Source: Rhodoferax sp. OV413
Lineage (GTDB): Bacteria > Pseudomonadota > Gammaproteobacteria > Burkholderiales > Burkholderiaceae_C
DNA: 64,000 bases
Assembly (NCBI RefSeq): GCF_900104385.1
Contig: NZ_FNJA01000005.1
Coordinates: forward strand, 186,001-250,000
Direction of reading: 5' to 3'
The first letter of the stretch is position 1. Every line of letters starts with the position of its first letter. The position numbers and the translations under genes are program-made. The notes below the pieces were generated by a model that searched no databases, was not told the origin of the DNA, and worked only from the letters and a program-made list of their open reading frames with translations. Below, in pieces: positions 11,215 to 20,544 of this stretch.

Positions 11215-12260
11215 GCTGCGCTCTCCAGATCGGATTCTTGTTCTTGCTCATTCATGCTGTGGGCGACCGGCATGCGGTCCATGGCGGTCGCCAATTCGGT
11301 AAAAAAATCGTCCACGGCGGCCAGTTGCAGCTGCGGGTCTTCCAGCAGGTTCATGCGGGCGCGGAAGTCCTCGCCGCCGGGCAGGTTTTTGACGTACCAG
11401 CCGATGTGCTTGCGCGCGGTGCGCACGCCGCTGAATTCGCCGTACAGGCTGTAATGGTCTTCCAGGTGGTCCAACAGCAGACGACGCACCTCGGCCACCA
11501 GCGGGGGCGCCAGGTGCGTGCCGGTGTCCAGAAAATGCGCGACCTCGCGGAAGATCCAGGGCCGGCCCTGGGCGGCGCGGCCGATCATGACGGCGTCGGC
11601 ACCGGTATAGGCCAGCACATCGCGGACTTTCTCGGGGCTGGTCAGGTCGCCATTGGCCACTACCGGCACGCGCACCGCGGCCTTCACGGCAGCGATGGTG
11701 TCGTATTCGGCCTGGCCCTTGTAGCCCTGCTCGCGGGTGCGACCGTGCACGGTCAGCATCTGCACGCCGGCCTGCTCGAACTGGCGCGCCAGCGCCACCG
11801 CGTTCTTGTTGTCCTGGCTCCAGCCGGTACGCATCTTCAGGGTGACGGGCACGCCGTGCGGGGCGCAAGCAGCAACCACGGCCTCAACGATGGCCAGGGC
11901 CAGGGGTTCGTCCTGCATCAGCGCCGAACCTGCCCATTTGTTGCACACCTTCTTGGCCGGGCAGCCCATGTTGATGTCGATGATCTGCGCGCCGTTGGCC
12001 ACGTTATAGGCTGCAGCCTCGGCCATCATGGCCGCATCGGTGCCGGCGATCTGCACGGCAATGGGTGCCACTTCGCCGTCGTGGTTGGCGCGGCGCGATG
12101 TCTTCAGCGTGTTCCACAAATCACGCCGCGAGGTCACCATTTCGCTGACCGCATAGCCCGCACCCAGGGTTTTACACAGGCGCCGGAACGGCCGATCCGT
12201 CACGCCAGCCATGGGCGCGACAAACAAACGGTTCGCTAAAGCGTACGGGCCGATGTGCAT
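11211..12260 (-). CDS. dusB: tRNA-dihydrouridine synthase B
   Basis: This 349-residue FMN enzyme reduces uridine in the tRNA D-loop. It shows a TIM-barrel start (LFVAPMAGVTDRPFRRLC), IDINMGCPAKKVCNK with the catalytic cysteine, and MLTVHGRTREQGYKG. It heads the dusB-fis-purH block. The C-terminal tail (after about residue 320) is the variable helical region. Confidence 0.97.
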   Translation of the reverse strand: MHIGPYALANRLFVAPMAGVTDRPFRRLCKTLGAGYAVSEMVTSRRDLWNTLKTSRRANHDGEVAPIAVQIAGTDAAMMAEAAAYNVANGAQIIDINMGCPAKKVCNKWAGSALMQDEPLALAIVEAVVAACAPHGVPVTLKMRTGWSQDNKNAVALARQFEQAGVQMLTVHGRTREQGYKGQAEYDTIAAVKAAVRVPVVANGDLTSPEKVRDVLAYTGADAVMIGRAAQGRPWIFREVAHFLDTGTHLAPPLVAEVRRLLLDHLEDHYSLYGEFSGVRTARKHIGWYVKNLPGGEDFRARMNLLEDPQLQLAAVDDFFTELATAMDRMPVAHSMNEQEQESDLESAA

Positions 12261-12405
12261 GGGAATAGGAACAAGCGCCGGCAGGGCGCAAAGGGTATTT
12301 TTGGGGGGAGACGCATTCTAACTGCTCAAAATTTCAGCAATTGAAATGCGCTACCCCATGGCGGAACTTCGGCGACAGCCGGCCCGCAGGCACTAATATG
12401 CGCGC

Positions 12406-12912
12406 ATGTTTGAAAAGCGATTGATCGTCTGGCTGCTACTGTTGTCCTTCTTGCCCGGGTGTTCGACCACGCTGCGTGCCCAGCCTTTGGCGGTGGAAGA
12501 ACCCAGCACCGAAGCCCCTGAAACCGCCCCATTGGCCACCAATCCATCCGACTTCTGGGCCACCGACCTGGGCGCAGGTACGGCTCAGCGCGGCAAAGCC
12601 AGCTGGTACGGCAAGCGCTTCCACGGCCGGCGCACGGCCTCGGGCGAAGTCTTCAAAATGTCGGAGCTGACGGCGGCCCACCGCACCCTGCCCTTGCTGA
12701 GCTACGCCAAAGTGACCTTGCTGAGCAACGGCAAAAGCGTCATCGTGCGCATCAACGACCGGGGCCCGCACATCCTCACCCACCGCATCATCGACCTGAG
12801 CCAGGCGGCAGCGGCCGAACTGGGCTTGCTGTCCATGGGCACGGGCGACGTGCTGGTGGAGCGGGTGGTGGCGCGCGACGTTGGCGACCCGCCTTCGCTA
12901 TCGAAAAAATAG
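12406..12912 (+). CDS. rlpA: RlpA-like septal ring lipoprotein
   Basis: This 168-residue lipoprotein has a signal peptide ending in the lipobox LPGC near residues 17-20, and a double-psi beta-barrel RlpA domain (KASWYGKRFHGRRTASGE through VRINDRGPH and IIDLSQAAAAELGL). RlpA proteins are lytic transglycosylases or septal binders of denuded glycan. No SPOR domain follows, so this is the short form. The final residues LSKK and the TAG stop come from the interspersed repeat at 12897, as also happens at hemL. Confidence 0.88.
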   Translation: MFEKRLIVWLLLLSFLPGCSTTLRAQPLAVEEPSTEAPETAPLATNPSDFWATDLGAGTAQRGKASWYGKRFHGRRTASGEVFKMSELTAAHRTLPLLSYAKVTLLSNGKSVIVRINDRGPHILTHRIIDLSQAAAAELGLLSMGTGDVLVERVVARDVGDPPSLSKK

Positions 12913-12950
12913 CTGCATACGCAAACAGCCTGCACGCTGGCAGGCTGTTT
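12897..12950 (+). terminator. Repeat left arm plus hairpin between rlpA and aceA
   Basis: GCTATCGAAAAAATAGCTGC (from 12897) is the left arm of the interspersed repeat. Next comes a perfect 11-base stem, 12923-12933 against 12940-12950, with core AAACAGCCTGC. There is no long T-run after it on the plus strand. It lies between converging genes and probably ends both transcripts. Confidence 0.7.
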
Positions 12951-13006
12951 GGTTATGAACTCAATTCAGGCAGCAGCGAAAACGCCGCCGCCCCGGAGAT
13001 GGCATT

Positions 13007-14326
13007 TCAGTGAAACTGCTCTTCTTCGGTCGAGCCGGTCAAGGCTGTCACACTGGACTTGCCACCCTGGATCACCGTGGTCACTTCGTCGAAGTAACCC
13101 GTGCCCACTTCCTGCTGGTGCGACACAAAGGTGTAGCCACGGTCGCGGGCAGCGAACTCGGGCTCTTGCACCTTCTCCACATAGGCCGACATGCCGCGCT
13201 TCACATAGTCCTGCGCCAGGTCGAACATGTTGAACCACATCGAGTGGATGCCGGCCAGCGTGATGAACTGGTACTTGTAGCCCATTGCGCCGAGTTCGCG
13301 CTGGAACTTGGCGATGGTCGCGTCGTCCAGGTTCTTCTTCCAGTTGAACGATGGCGAGCAGTTGTAGGCCAGCATCTTGCCGGGGTGCACCTTGTGCACG
13401 GCGTCGGCAAACTTCTTGGCGAAGGCCAGATCGGGCGTGCCGGTTTCGCACCACACCAGGTCGGCGTAATGGGCGTAGGCAATCGCGCGGCTGATGGCCT
13501 GGTCGATGCCCTTCTTGGTCTTGTAGAAACCTTCGGAGGTGCGCTCGCCGGTGATGAAGGGCTTGTCGTTCTCGTCGTAGTCGCTGGTCAGCAGGTCGGC
13601 GGCTTCGGCATCGGTACGGGCAATCACCAAGGTCGGCACGCCGCAGACGTCGGCGGCCATGCGGGCGGCGATCAGCTTTTGTACGGCTTCGGCAGTAGGC
13701 ACCAACACCTTGCCGCCCATGTGGCCGCATTTTTTCACCGATGCCAACTGGTCTTCCCAGTGCACGCCGGCAGCGCCGGAGTTGATCATGGCCTTCATCA
13801 GCTCGAACGCGTTCAGCACACCGCCGAAACCGGCTTCGGCATCGGCCACGATGGGCGCGAAGTTGTCGATGTAGCCTGCGTCGCCAGCGTCGATGCCCTT
13901 GGAGTGCTGGATCTCGTCGGCACGGCGAAACGTGTTGTTGATGCGCTCAACCACTTTCGGCACCGAATCCACGGGGTACAGCGACTGGTCGGGGTACATG
14001 GCGGCGTAGCCGTTGTTGTCGGCAGCCACTTGCCAGCCGGACAGGTAAATGGCCTTCACGCCGGCCTTCACCTGCTGCATGGCCTGGCCACCGGTCAATG
14101 CGCCCAGGCAGTTCACATAGGCTTCGGTGTGCAGCAAGTCCCAGAGCTTTTCAGCGCCGCGGCGGGCCAATGTGTGCTCGATGGGAAAGGAGCCGCGCAG
14201 ACGCACGACTTCGGCCGCGGTGTAGCCACGTTTGATGCCCTTCCAACGGGGATTGGTGTCCCAGTCTTTTTGCAGAGCGGCGGCTTGTTGTTCACGGCTG
14301 AGTTGTTCGGTGATGGATTGCGGCAT
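13007..14326 (-). CDS. aceA: Isocitrate lyase
   Basis: This 439-residue glyoxylate-shunt enzyme splits isocitrate into glyoxylate and succinate. The catalytic loop [14 protein letters not shown] is present, as are [11 protein letters not shown]-like and [11 protein letters not shown] segments. I chose the ATG at 14326, which has GGAG close upstream, over an in-frame ATG at 14362. Malate synthase is not in the window. Inverted repeats upstream suggest control by carbon source. Confidence 0.97.
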   Translation of the reverse strand: MPQSITEQLSREQQAAALQKDWDTNPRWKGIKRGYTAAEVVRLRGSFPIEHTLARRGAEKLWDLLHTEAYVNCLGALTGGQAMQQVKAGVKAIYLSGWQVAADNNGYAAMYPDQSLYPVDSVPKVVERINNTFRRADEIQHSKGIDAGDAGYIDNFAPIVADAEAGFGGVLNAFELMKAMINSGAAGVHWEDQLASVKKCGHMGGKVLVPTAEAVQKLIAARMAADVCGVPTLVIARTDAEAADLLTSDYDENDKPFITGERTSEGFYKTKKGIDQAISRAIAYAHYADLVWCETGTPDLAFAKKFADAVHKVHPGKMLAYNCSPSFNWKKNLDDATIAKFQRELGAMGYKYQFITLAGIHSMWFNMFDLAQDYVKRGMSAYVEKVQEPEFAARDRGYTFVSHQQEVGTGYFDEVTTVIQGGKSSVTALTGSTEEEQFH

Positions 14327-14633
14327 AAAAAGCTCCAGAGGTGGTTGAAACAGGGTCTGCATCTGCGGCGGGTTCCGCGGTGCCTGTGGAAAAATTTTAA
14401 GTCTTCTACAAGACTTTAAATACTCTTATGTCTTATATAAGATTAAATATTTCACCCAATAAAATCAACAGCTTATGGATATTTATCGCATTACGAAAAG
14501 AATTTCCGCTTCCCGAAAGAAAATGCGGCAGTGCAGCAATTGACGGTTTCGCAGAGCGGTTTTCATTTTTCGCATCGTGAAATGAACGAATGGGGCAGAA
14601 ATTCCGCCCCAGGCGCGCCCCTATACTGCGCCG
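14327..14633. promoter_or_regulatory. aceA control region with several inverted repeats
   Basis: This 307-base AT-rich gap lies between divergent aceA and the YqaA-like gene. I see a perfect 7-4-7 inverted repeat (AAGTCTT/AAGACTT, 14399-14416), a perfect 12-base palindrome TCTTATATAAGA (14431-14442), and two imperfect TTTCGC...GAAA-like palindromes (about 14484-14499 and 14568-14582). The first two are 73-116 bases upstream of the aceA ATG, a fitting place for operators. The binding proteins are unknown. Confidence 0.6.
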
Positions 14634-15098
14634 ATGCAAGCCTGGATAGAGCACCTTTTGACCCTGTTGGCCCTGCCGCAATTCGGACTCAGCACGGTCT
14701 TTGTGGTGTCCTTCATCTCCGCCACGCTGCTGCCCATGGGCTCGGAGCCGGTGGTCTTCGGCCTTGTCAAGCTGAATCCGGAACTGTTCTGGCCCGCCAT
14801 CCTGGTGGCCACCGCCGGCAATACCCTGGGCGGTGCGGTCGACTGGTGGATGGGCTTTGGCGCCCACAAGGTGGCCGACAAATACACCCACTCCAAGCAC
14901 CATGTGCGGGTGCTCGGCTGGCTGGAAAGATTGGGGCCCAAAGCCTGCTTGCTGGCCTGGCTGCCGCTGGTCGGCGACCCGCTGTGCGCGGTGGCGGGCT
15001 GGCTCAAGCTGCCGTTCTGGCCCTGCCTGGGCTATATGGCGATAGGCAAGTTCATCCGCTACGTGCTGATGACCGGATCGCTGGTCTGGGCGTTCTAG
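14634..15098 (+). CDS. YqaA/DedA-like inner-membrane protein
   Basis: This 154-residue membrane protein of the VTT/SNARE-associated superfamily has hydrophobic helices near residues 15-35, 45-70 (with the GNTLGGAVDWWMG motif) and 100-150. YqaA-type members are the short branch of DedA proteins, thought to act in lipid scrambling or proton-coupled homeostasis. It stands alone on the plus strand, converging on the pseudouridine synthase gene. Confidence 0.85.
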   Translation: MQAWIEHLLTLLALPQFGLSTVFVVSFISATLLPMGSEPVVFGLVKLNPELFWPAILVATAGNTLGGAVDWWMGFGAHKVADKYTHSKHHVRVLGWLERLGPKACLLAWLPLVGDPLCAVAGWLKLPFWPCLGYMAIGKFIRYVLMTGSLVWAF

Positions 15099-15107
15099 CG
15101 AACGGCT

Positions 15108-15866
15108 TTAGAAGCGTTCGTGTTCGGCCAAGTAACGCCACTGGCCGGGCGCCAAAGCCGTCATCGGCACACGGCCGACACGGATGCGCTTGACCGAGCG
15201 GATCTGCAGCCCGGCGCTTTCGCACAGGTAGTCGATCTGGCCGGGGCGCTCACCTTTCAAGGCAAAGCGCAGTTTGGTCTCGGTTGCGTCCTCGTTCTGG
15301 CTGCTGACGCTGACCTTGGCGGGCGCCAGCAAGCGCTCGTGGTACTGCACCGGGTCGGCCAGCTTGCGCAGCATGCCGGGGGTGACTTCGCCCGCCACCT
15401 CGACGATCACCTCGTGCTCGATCAGGTCCGCATCTTCTTCCAGCTTGCGCACGACACGGCCGTCCTGGGTGTAGACCACCAGGCCGCTGGCCCGGCTGTC
15501 CATGGGCGTGGCCAGGCGCAACTGGGCGAAGTGTTTCTTCAGGGTGCGGATGCCGGAACGGTCGTCCGGCGTATGGTTTTCGCGCGTCAGCAGCGCCAGC
15601 GCGGCCTGTGCTTTGGGGCCCGGGCCGGCATCCAGCCCCGCGGTAAAACCCACGGGCTTGTGCAGCAGCAGGGTCACTGTCGGCGGCGCCAGCAAGGTGG
15701 CGTCCGGGTCGACCTCGATCTTCTGCGTGGTGACGCGGAACATCGGCTCCTCGACCAGCTGCCCATCCACCCGCACCCAGCCGCCTTCGATGTACTGCTC
15801 GGCCTCACGGCGGGAGCAGGCCAGCTGTTCAGCAAGGCGTTTGGCAAGACGAACCGGTTCGGTCAT
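15108..15866 (-). CDS. rluF: rRNA pseudouridine synthase, RluF/RsuA-type
   Basis: This 252-residue protein has an N-terminal S4 RNA-binding domain (RLAKRLAEQLACSRREAEQY) and an RsuA-type catalytic domain. The catalytic Asp is in ATPMDSRASGLVVYTQDG, where the usual GRLD has become PMD. That variation occurs in RluF-like proteins but makes the exact target uncertain. Likely substrate is 23S rRNA. Confidence 0.82.
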   Translation of the reverse strand: MTEPVRLAKRLAEQLACSRREAEQYIEGGWVRVDGQLVEEPMFRVTTQKIEVDPDATLLAPPTVTLLLHKPVGFTAGLDAGPGPKAQAALALLTRENHTPDDRSGIRTLKKHFAQLRLATPMDSRASGLVVYTQDGRVVRKLEEDADLIEHEVIVEVAGEVTPGMLRKLADPVQYHERLLAPAKVSVSSQNEDATETKLRFALKGERPGQIDYLCESAGLQIRSVKRIRVGRVPMTALAPGQWRYLAEHERF

Positions 15867-15882
15867 GGAGGGCTTACTACAG

Positions 15883-15930
15883 AATTAATAGCTGCTCACG
15901 CAGGTGGAATAAGCGCTAGCGGCCTAAAAA
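15883..15930 (+). repeat. Interspersed AATAGCTGC-type repeat
   Basis: AATTAATAGCTGCTCACGCA is followed by GGTGGAATAAGCGCTAGCGG. It lies between the start of the pseudouridine synthase gene and the stop codon of ychF. Confidence 0.85.
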
Positions 15931-15939
15931 GCTTAAAGC

Positions 15940-17031
15940 TTACGAGCTGAACAGGAAGTTCATCACGTCGCCATCCTTGACCACGTATTCCTTGCCTTCG
16001 GCGCGCATCTTGCCCGCGTCCTTGGCGCCCTGTTCGCCCTTGTGGGCAATATAGTCGTCAAACGCAATGGTCTGGGCGCGGATGTAGCCCTTCTCAAAGT
16101 CGGTGTGGATCACGCCGGCCGCCTGCGGGCCGGTATCGCCCACGTGGATGGTCCAGGCGCGGACTTCCTTCACGCCGGCGGTGAAATAGGTTTGCAGGCC
16201 CAGCAGCTTGTAAGCAGAGCGGATCAGGCGGTTCAAGCCGGGCTCGGTCTGACCCAGTTCTTCCAGGAACATCTGGCGGTCCTCGTCGCCCATCTCCGAC
16301 ATTTCGGCTTCCAGCTTGGCGCTGATGGCGACCACGGGTGCGTTTTGCGCGGTGGCATAGGCGGTCAGGCGGTCCAGCATGGGGTTGTTCGTGAAACCGT
16401 CTTCGGCCACGTTGGCCACAAACATCGCCGGCTTGGCGGTGATGAAGAAAAACTGCTGCAACAGCGGCAGCTCTTCCTTGCTGAAGTCCAGCGTGCGCAC
16501 CGGCTTGGCTTCGTTCAGCGCGGCCTGGCATTTCTCCAGAATGGCGACCAGCTTGATCGACTCCTTGTCGCCGGAGCGCGCGGTCTTGGTCACGCGGTGC
16601 AGGGCTTTTTCGGCCGCCGCCAGATCGGCCAGGCAGAGCTCGGTCTGGATGACTTCGATGTCAGAGATCGGGTCAACCTTGCCGGCCACGTGGATCACGT
16701 TGTCGTCTTCAAAGCAGCGCACCACATTGATGGTGGCGTCGGTTTCGCGGATGTGGGCCAGGAACTTGTTGCCCAGGCCTTCGCCGGTGCTGGCGCCGGC
16801 CACCAGGCCGGCGATGTCCACAAACTCAACAACCGCCGGCACGATGCGCTCGGGTTGGACGATCTCGGCCAGCTGGGCCATGCGCGGATCGGGCACTTCC
16901 ACAATGCCGACATTCGGCTCGATGGTGCAGAAGGGGTAGTTTTCCGCGGCGATGCCCGCCTTGGTCAACGCGTTAAACAGGGTCGATTTACCGACGTTGG
17001 GCAGGCCGACAATGCCGCACTTCAAGCTCAT
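15940..17031 (-). CDS. ychF: Redox-regulated ATPase YchF (OBG family)
   Basis: This 363-residue P-loop ATPase binds ribosomes and the 50S subunit. The G1 motif GLPNVGKST is at residues 8-16, and a coiled-coil insertion and a C-terminal TGS domain ([20 protein letters not shown]) follow. I chose the ATG at 17031, which has AAAGGA before it. An ATG at 17049 adds six residues not typical of the family. Confidence 0.97.
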   Translation of the reverse strand: MSLKCGIVGLPNVGKSTLFNALTKAGIAAENYPFCTIEPNVGIVEVPDPRMAQLAEIVQPERIVPAVVEFVDIAGLVAGASTGEGLGNKFLAHIRETDATINVVRCFEDDNVIHVAGKVDPISDIEVIQTELCLADLAAAEKALHRVTKTARSGDKESIKLVAILEKCQAALNEAKPVRTLDFSKEELPLLQQFFFITAKPAMFVANVAEDGFTNNPMLDRLTAYATAQNAPVVAISAKLEAEMSEMGDEDRQMFLEELGQTEPGLNRLIRSAYKLLGLQTYFTAGVKEVRAWTIHVGDTGPQAAGVIHTDFEKGYIRAQTIAFDDYIAHKGEQGAKDAGKMRAEGKEYVVKDGDVMNFLFSS

Positions 17032-17081
17032 AAAAATCCTTTGGAACACCCCCGGTCTTGCCCACTGCGTGTGGCCGCCAA

Positions 17082-17096
17082 CCCCCTTGCAGGGGG
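17082..17096. other. Short GC hairpin between the MOSC gene and ychF
   Basis: CCCCC-TTGCA-GGGGG forms a five-base stem in the 120-base gap. No T-run follows on the minus strand, so a terminator role for the MOSC gene is only possible. Confidence 0.35.
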
Positions 17097-17151
17097 CGTT
17101 TATTACTCGCCAGGGGTGGCGTAAACAACCGTCTAGTGTATGCGACGGGGG

Positions 17152-18003
17152 TTAGTCGAACTTGTAGTCCGCAGCAGCGGCTTGGCCGGTGCGCAATTCA
17201 AAGTCCACGCCGTCCAGCACGATGGCGTTCATGCCGAAGGCCACGGCACCGCCCACCACCGCGGTCTGGCGGTAGGTTTGCAGCATGTCGCCCACCGTGG
17301 GTGTGCTGATGGCAGTACGGGGGTCGATATTCGGGATCGGGCAACGCGGGCAGGGTTTGACCATGCGCAGCCGGGCTTCGCCCTGGGCGGTGGTCACCAG
17401 CAACTCGTCCAAGCGGTCTTCGTCGTGCGCGTCGATGCCGGACAGCACGATATTCGGGCGGAAGCGCTGCATGCCGACCTCGGCTTCGCCGGCCGCGGCC
17501 AGGCGCTGGTTCAGCCCGTCCAACGAAGCCTCGCTGATGACCAGCACTGCGTAGCCGTCGGAAAACTGGTTCAAACCCTCGGCATCGCCCGTCCACTGCG
17601 CGCTGGACAGCCGACGGTGGTCGGGGTTGAAGCGCACCAGCCGCAGGCTTTTACCCAAAAAGTCGCTGAACCACTGCGCGGCGACATCGCCCATGTCATA
17701 CGCGGCCACGGTGTCTTTCCATACCGTCGCCTGCACGGGTTGCTCTACTTTATCTAGCGCGATGTGCAGAGCCAGCATGCCGGGAGCCCGTAAAACCATC
17801 TCAAAAGTCTTCAACTCGGGCTGGACCAGGGCCATGCGCGGCAGTTCGCGCTGGGTCACAAACACGCCCTGCGCGTCCACCACCATCCAGGCGCGGTCGA
17901 ACTCCAGCCCGGTTTCCGTCAGCGTGGCCTGGGGCAGCTCCACCCCGGCGCAGGATTTGATGGGGTAGACAAACAGGCGGGTGATGGTGGCGCTTACGTC
18001 CAT
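17152..18003 (-). CDS. MOSC domain protein (YcbX-like)
   Basis: This 283-residue protein has an N-terminal MOSC beta-barrel (FVYPIKSCAGVELPQATLTE) and a C-terminal MOSC domain (RFRPNIVLSG, then KPCPRCPIPNID with the conserved Cys). Such proteins bind molybdenum cofactor and reduce N-hydroxylated compounds with a partner reductase, as YcbX does. No ferredoxin domain is fused here. The start at 18003 has AAGGA upstream. An in-frame start at 18033 lacks support. Confidence 0.9.
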   Translation of the reverse strand: MDVSATITRLFVYPIKSCAGVELPQATLTETGLEFDRAWMVVDAQGVFVTQRELPRMALVQPELKTFEMVLRAPGMLALHIALDKVEQPVQATVWKDTVAAYDMGDVAAQWFSDFLGKSLRLVRFNPDHRRLSSAQWTGDAEGLNQFSDGYAVLVISEASLDGLNQRLAAAGEAEVGMQRFRPNIVLSGIDAHDEDRLDELLVTTAQGEARLRMVKPCPRCPIPNIDPRTAISTPTVGDMLQTYRQTAVVGGAVAFGMNAIVLDGVDFELRTGQAAAADYKFD

Positions 18004-18106
18004 GGGGCGAATCCTTGGGGCAAATTCCAACATTGTGCCCGCCTCCTACAATCCCAGGACTGGACTTGGCACCCGCCGGGAGCCCCGTCCACCCAGACTT
18101 ATTTAT

Positions 18107-19231
18107 ATGGCCCAACCCTTTGACATTTGTATCCGCGGCGCCGGCATCGTCGGCCGCACCTTGGCGCTGCTGCTGGCGCGCGACCGGCTGAGGGTGGCCC
18201 TGGTAGCCGACCCCGCGCACGCCGCCGCAGCCGACGACGTGCGCGCCTACGCGCTGAATGCCGCATCGCACAGCCTGCTCGAATCGCTGCGCTGCTGGCC
18301 CGACGCCGCCCACGCCACCACGGTGCAGCAGATGCATATCTGGGGAGACAAAGGCGGCGAGGTCCAGTTCGACGCTGCCACCCAGGGCGCTGCGGCCCTG
18401 GCCTGGATCGTCGACGTGCCCGCGCTGGAGGCCCGCCTGGGGGAAGCCGTGCGCTACCAGCCCATGATCGAGGTGGTTGCCGCGCCGGTCTCCGCCACGC
18501 TGACGGTGGTTTGCGAAGGCAAGGCCAGCGCCACCCGCACTGAGCTGGGCGTGGAATTCGACACCATGCCCTACCACCAGCAAGCGATTGCCACCCGGCT
18601 GACCTGCGAACACGGGCACGGCCAGATCGCCCGGCAGTGGTTCGACAACGGCGAAATTCTGGCTTTTTTACCCCTGCAAGGCGAAGCCGGGAACTCTGTG
18701 GCCGTGGTGTGGTCTGTGCAGGAGGACCGGGCAGCGGCGCTGCTAGCGCTGCCGCCCGAAGAATTTGCGCAAGCCCTGCAAACCGCCAGCCATGGCACCC
18801 TGGGCCATCTGACGCTGGACGGCCCGCGGGGCGCCTGGCCACTACACAAGGCGCAAGCCACCCGCTGGATTGGCAGCCAAGGCAAGAGCGCTTGGGTGCT
18901 GGCCGGCGATGCGGCCCACACCGTGCATCCGCTGGCCGGCCAGGGTCTGAACCTGGGCCTGGGCGACGCCGCCCTGCTGGCGCAGGTACTGCACGAACGG
19001 GACTACTGGCGCAGCGTAGCCGACACCCGGCTGCTGCGGCAGTACGAGCGGGCGCGCAAAACCGCGCTGCTGGCGGTAGGCGGCGCGACCGATGGTTTGC
19101 AGCAGTTGTTTGCGCGCGGCGACGCCACGACGCAAGGCCTGCGCAATTGGGGCATGAGGGGGTTTGAGCGCAGCGGCGGGGTGAAATCCTGGGTCGCGCG
19201 GCAGGCCATGGGATTAAAAACGCTCGGCTAA
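18107..19231 (+). CDS. UbiH/UbiF-family FAD-dependent hydroxylase
   Basis: This 374-residue flavoprotein monooxygenase shows a Rossmann GAGIVG near residues 11-16, the second FAD motif LAGDAAHTVHPLAGQGLNLG near 265, and the C-terminal helix region. The family hydroxylates the ubiquinone ring. Which position is unclear, because beta-proteobacteria carry several paralogues. The start at 18107 was chosen because translation before it overlaps the MOSC gene. dsbC follows 19 bases downstream. Confidence 0.88.
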   Translation: MAQPFDICIRGAGIVGRTLALLLARDRLRVALVADPAHAAAADDVRAYALNAASHSLLESLRCWPDAAHATTVQQMHIWGDKGGEVQFDAATQGAAALAWIVDVPALEARLGEAVRYQPMIEVVAAPVSATLTVVCEGKASATRTELGVEFDTMPYHQQAIATRLTCEHGHGQIARQWFDNGEILAFLPLQGEAGNSVAVVWSVQEDRAAALLALPPEEFAQALQTASHGTLGHLTLDGPRGAWPLHKAQATRWIGSQGKSAWVLAGDAAHTVHPLAGQGLNLGLGDAALLAQVLHERDYWRSVADTRLLRQYERARKTALLAVGGATDGLQQLFARGDATTQGLRNWGMRGFERSGGVKSWVARQAMGLKTLG

Positions 19232-19250
19232 GAGCTTAGGTAGAACGCAT

Positions 19251-19970
19251 ATGACATTCTTGAAATTCGCAGCGGCCACGGCCATCGCCCTGGCCTGCCT
19301 GGGCGCCCAGGCCCAAGAGGCCACCATCCGCAAGAACCTGGCCGAGCGGATTCCGCAAATGCCCAAGATCGATGAGGTCAGCAAGAGCCCGATGGCCGGC
19401 CTGTACGAGCTACGGGTCAACGGCAGCGACATCATGTACACCGACGCCGAAGGCAACTTCCTGATCCAGGGCAACCTGATCGACACCAAGCTGCGCCGCA
19501 ATCTGACCGAAGAGCGGGTCGAAAAGCTCAGCGCCGTGGACTTCGACGCCCTGCCCAGCAAGGACGCATTCACCATCGTGCGCGGCAACGGCAAGCGCAA
19601 GATCGCAGTGTTCGAAGACCCGAACTGCGGCTACTGCAAACGCTTCGAAAAAGACATGCAGAAGATCGACAACGTGACGATCTCGCTGTACCTGTACCCC
19701 ATCCTCAGCGCCGACTCCACCGACAAATCGCGCAATATCTGGTGCTCCAAAGACAAGGCCAAGGCCTGGACCGACTGGATGCTGCGCAACCAGACGCCGA
19801 CCCAGGCGGCGGCCAACTGCGACGCGCCAGCGCTTGCCCGCAACGTCGAATTTGGCAAAAAGTACCGCATCACCGGCACGCCGACGCTGATTTTTGCCGA
19901 CGGCTCGCGCATCCCTGGCGCGATTCCGTCCGAGCAGGTCGAAGAGCACCTGGCCAAACTCAAGAACTAA
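19251..19970 (+). CDS. dsbC: Thiol:disulfide interchange protein DsbC
   Basis: This 239-residue periplasmic disulfide isomerase has a signal peptide (TFLKFAAATAIALACLGAQA), an N-terminal dimerisation domain, and a thioredoxin-like domain with the active site CGYC in FEDPNCGYCKRF. The cis-proline is in GTPTLIFADG. It corrects wrong disulfides in exported proteins and is kept reduced by DsbD. Confidence 0.95.
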   Translation: MTFLKFAAATAIALACLGAQAQEATIRKNLAERIPQMPKIDEVSKSPMAGLYELRVNGSDIMYTDAEGNFLIQGNLIDTKLRRNLTEERVEKLSAVDFDALPSKDAFTIVRGNGKRKIAVFEDPNCGYCKRFEKDMQKIDNVTISLYLYPILSADSTDKSRNIWCSKDKAKAWTDWMLRNQTPTQAAANCDAPALARNVEFGKKYRITGTPTLIFADGSRIPGAIPSEQVEEHLAKLKN

Positions 19971-20068
19971 GCGGCTGGCCACCCTCCCCCACGGGACGGC
20001 GTGGCGTTTTCAACACAGTCGCTAGCCGCTGGCGCGCAAGGCTTGTAAAAGCCTTGAGAATCGCGCCC

Positions 20069-20503
20069 ATGCAAAAAACAACTACCGAGATTCTGGTGCA
20101 GCGCCTGGCCTACCTGGGCCTGCTGCCCTATGTGCTGCTGGCAGCGCTGGTGTGGATGGTGCCGGCCGACCTGCACCCCTTCATCGCCATCGCACTGGTC
20201 GGCTACGCCGCCGTCAACGCCGCGTTTCTGGGCGGCATCCACTGGGGCATAGGCCTGCGCCTGGCTGCGCCGACGCCGCGCTGGCATGTGGGCTGGGGTG
20301 GTGTGGTGATGTTGGTTGCCTGGGTCGCCGTGGTCATGCCCGCCTACGCCGGCCTGCCACTGCTAGGCCTGCTGCTGACGGTTTGCTGCGTGGTCGACCA
20401 CAAGACCTGGCCCGGCGCCGAGCTGTCCGCCTGGCTGCCGATGCGCCTGCACACCACGGTGGTGGCGGTGCTGAGCTGCCTGCTGGGCGCCGCCGGCACC
20501 TAA
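20069..20503 (+). CDS. DUF3429-type membrane protein
   Basis: This 144-residue integral membrane protein has about four or five hydrophobic segments and the family motif NAAFLGGIHWGIGLRLA near residues 50-66, plus VCCVVDHKTWPG near the C-terminus. Function is unknown. The ATG at 20069 was chosen because upstream sequence in this frame overlaps dsbC. Confidence 0.8.
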   Translation: MQKTTTEILVQRLAYLGLLPYVLLAALVWMVPADLHPFIAIALVGYAAVNAAFLGGIHWGIGLRLAAPTPRWHVGWGGVVMLVAWVAVVMPAYAGLPLLGLLLTVCCVVDHKTWPGAELSAWLPMRLHTTVVAVLSCLLGAAGT

Positions 20504-20544
20504 CAGGCAAAGACAGGTATGGGCCGTGGGGTATTCTTAGCCCC

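Noticed and set aside
13010-14419. A 469-codon plus-strand frame over aceA
   Set aside because: It is antisense to isocitrate lyase and has no recognisable motif.
17735-17790. GCGCTAGATAAAGTAGAGC-like stretch in the MOSC gene resembling the repeat's right arm
   Set aside because: The match is only about ten bases and lacks the left arm and stem; probably chance.
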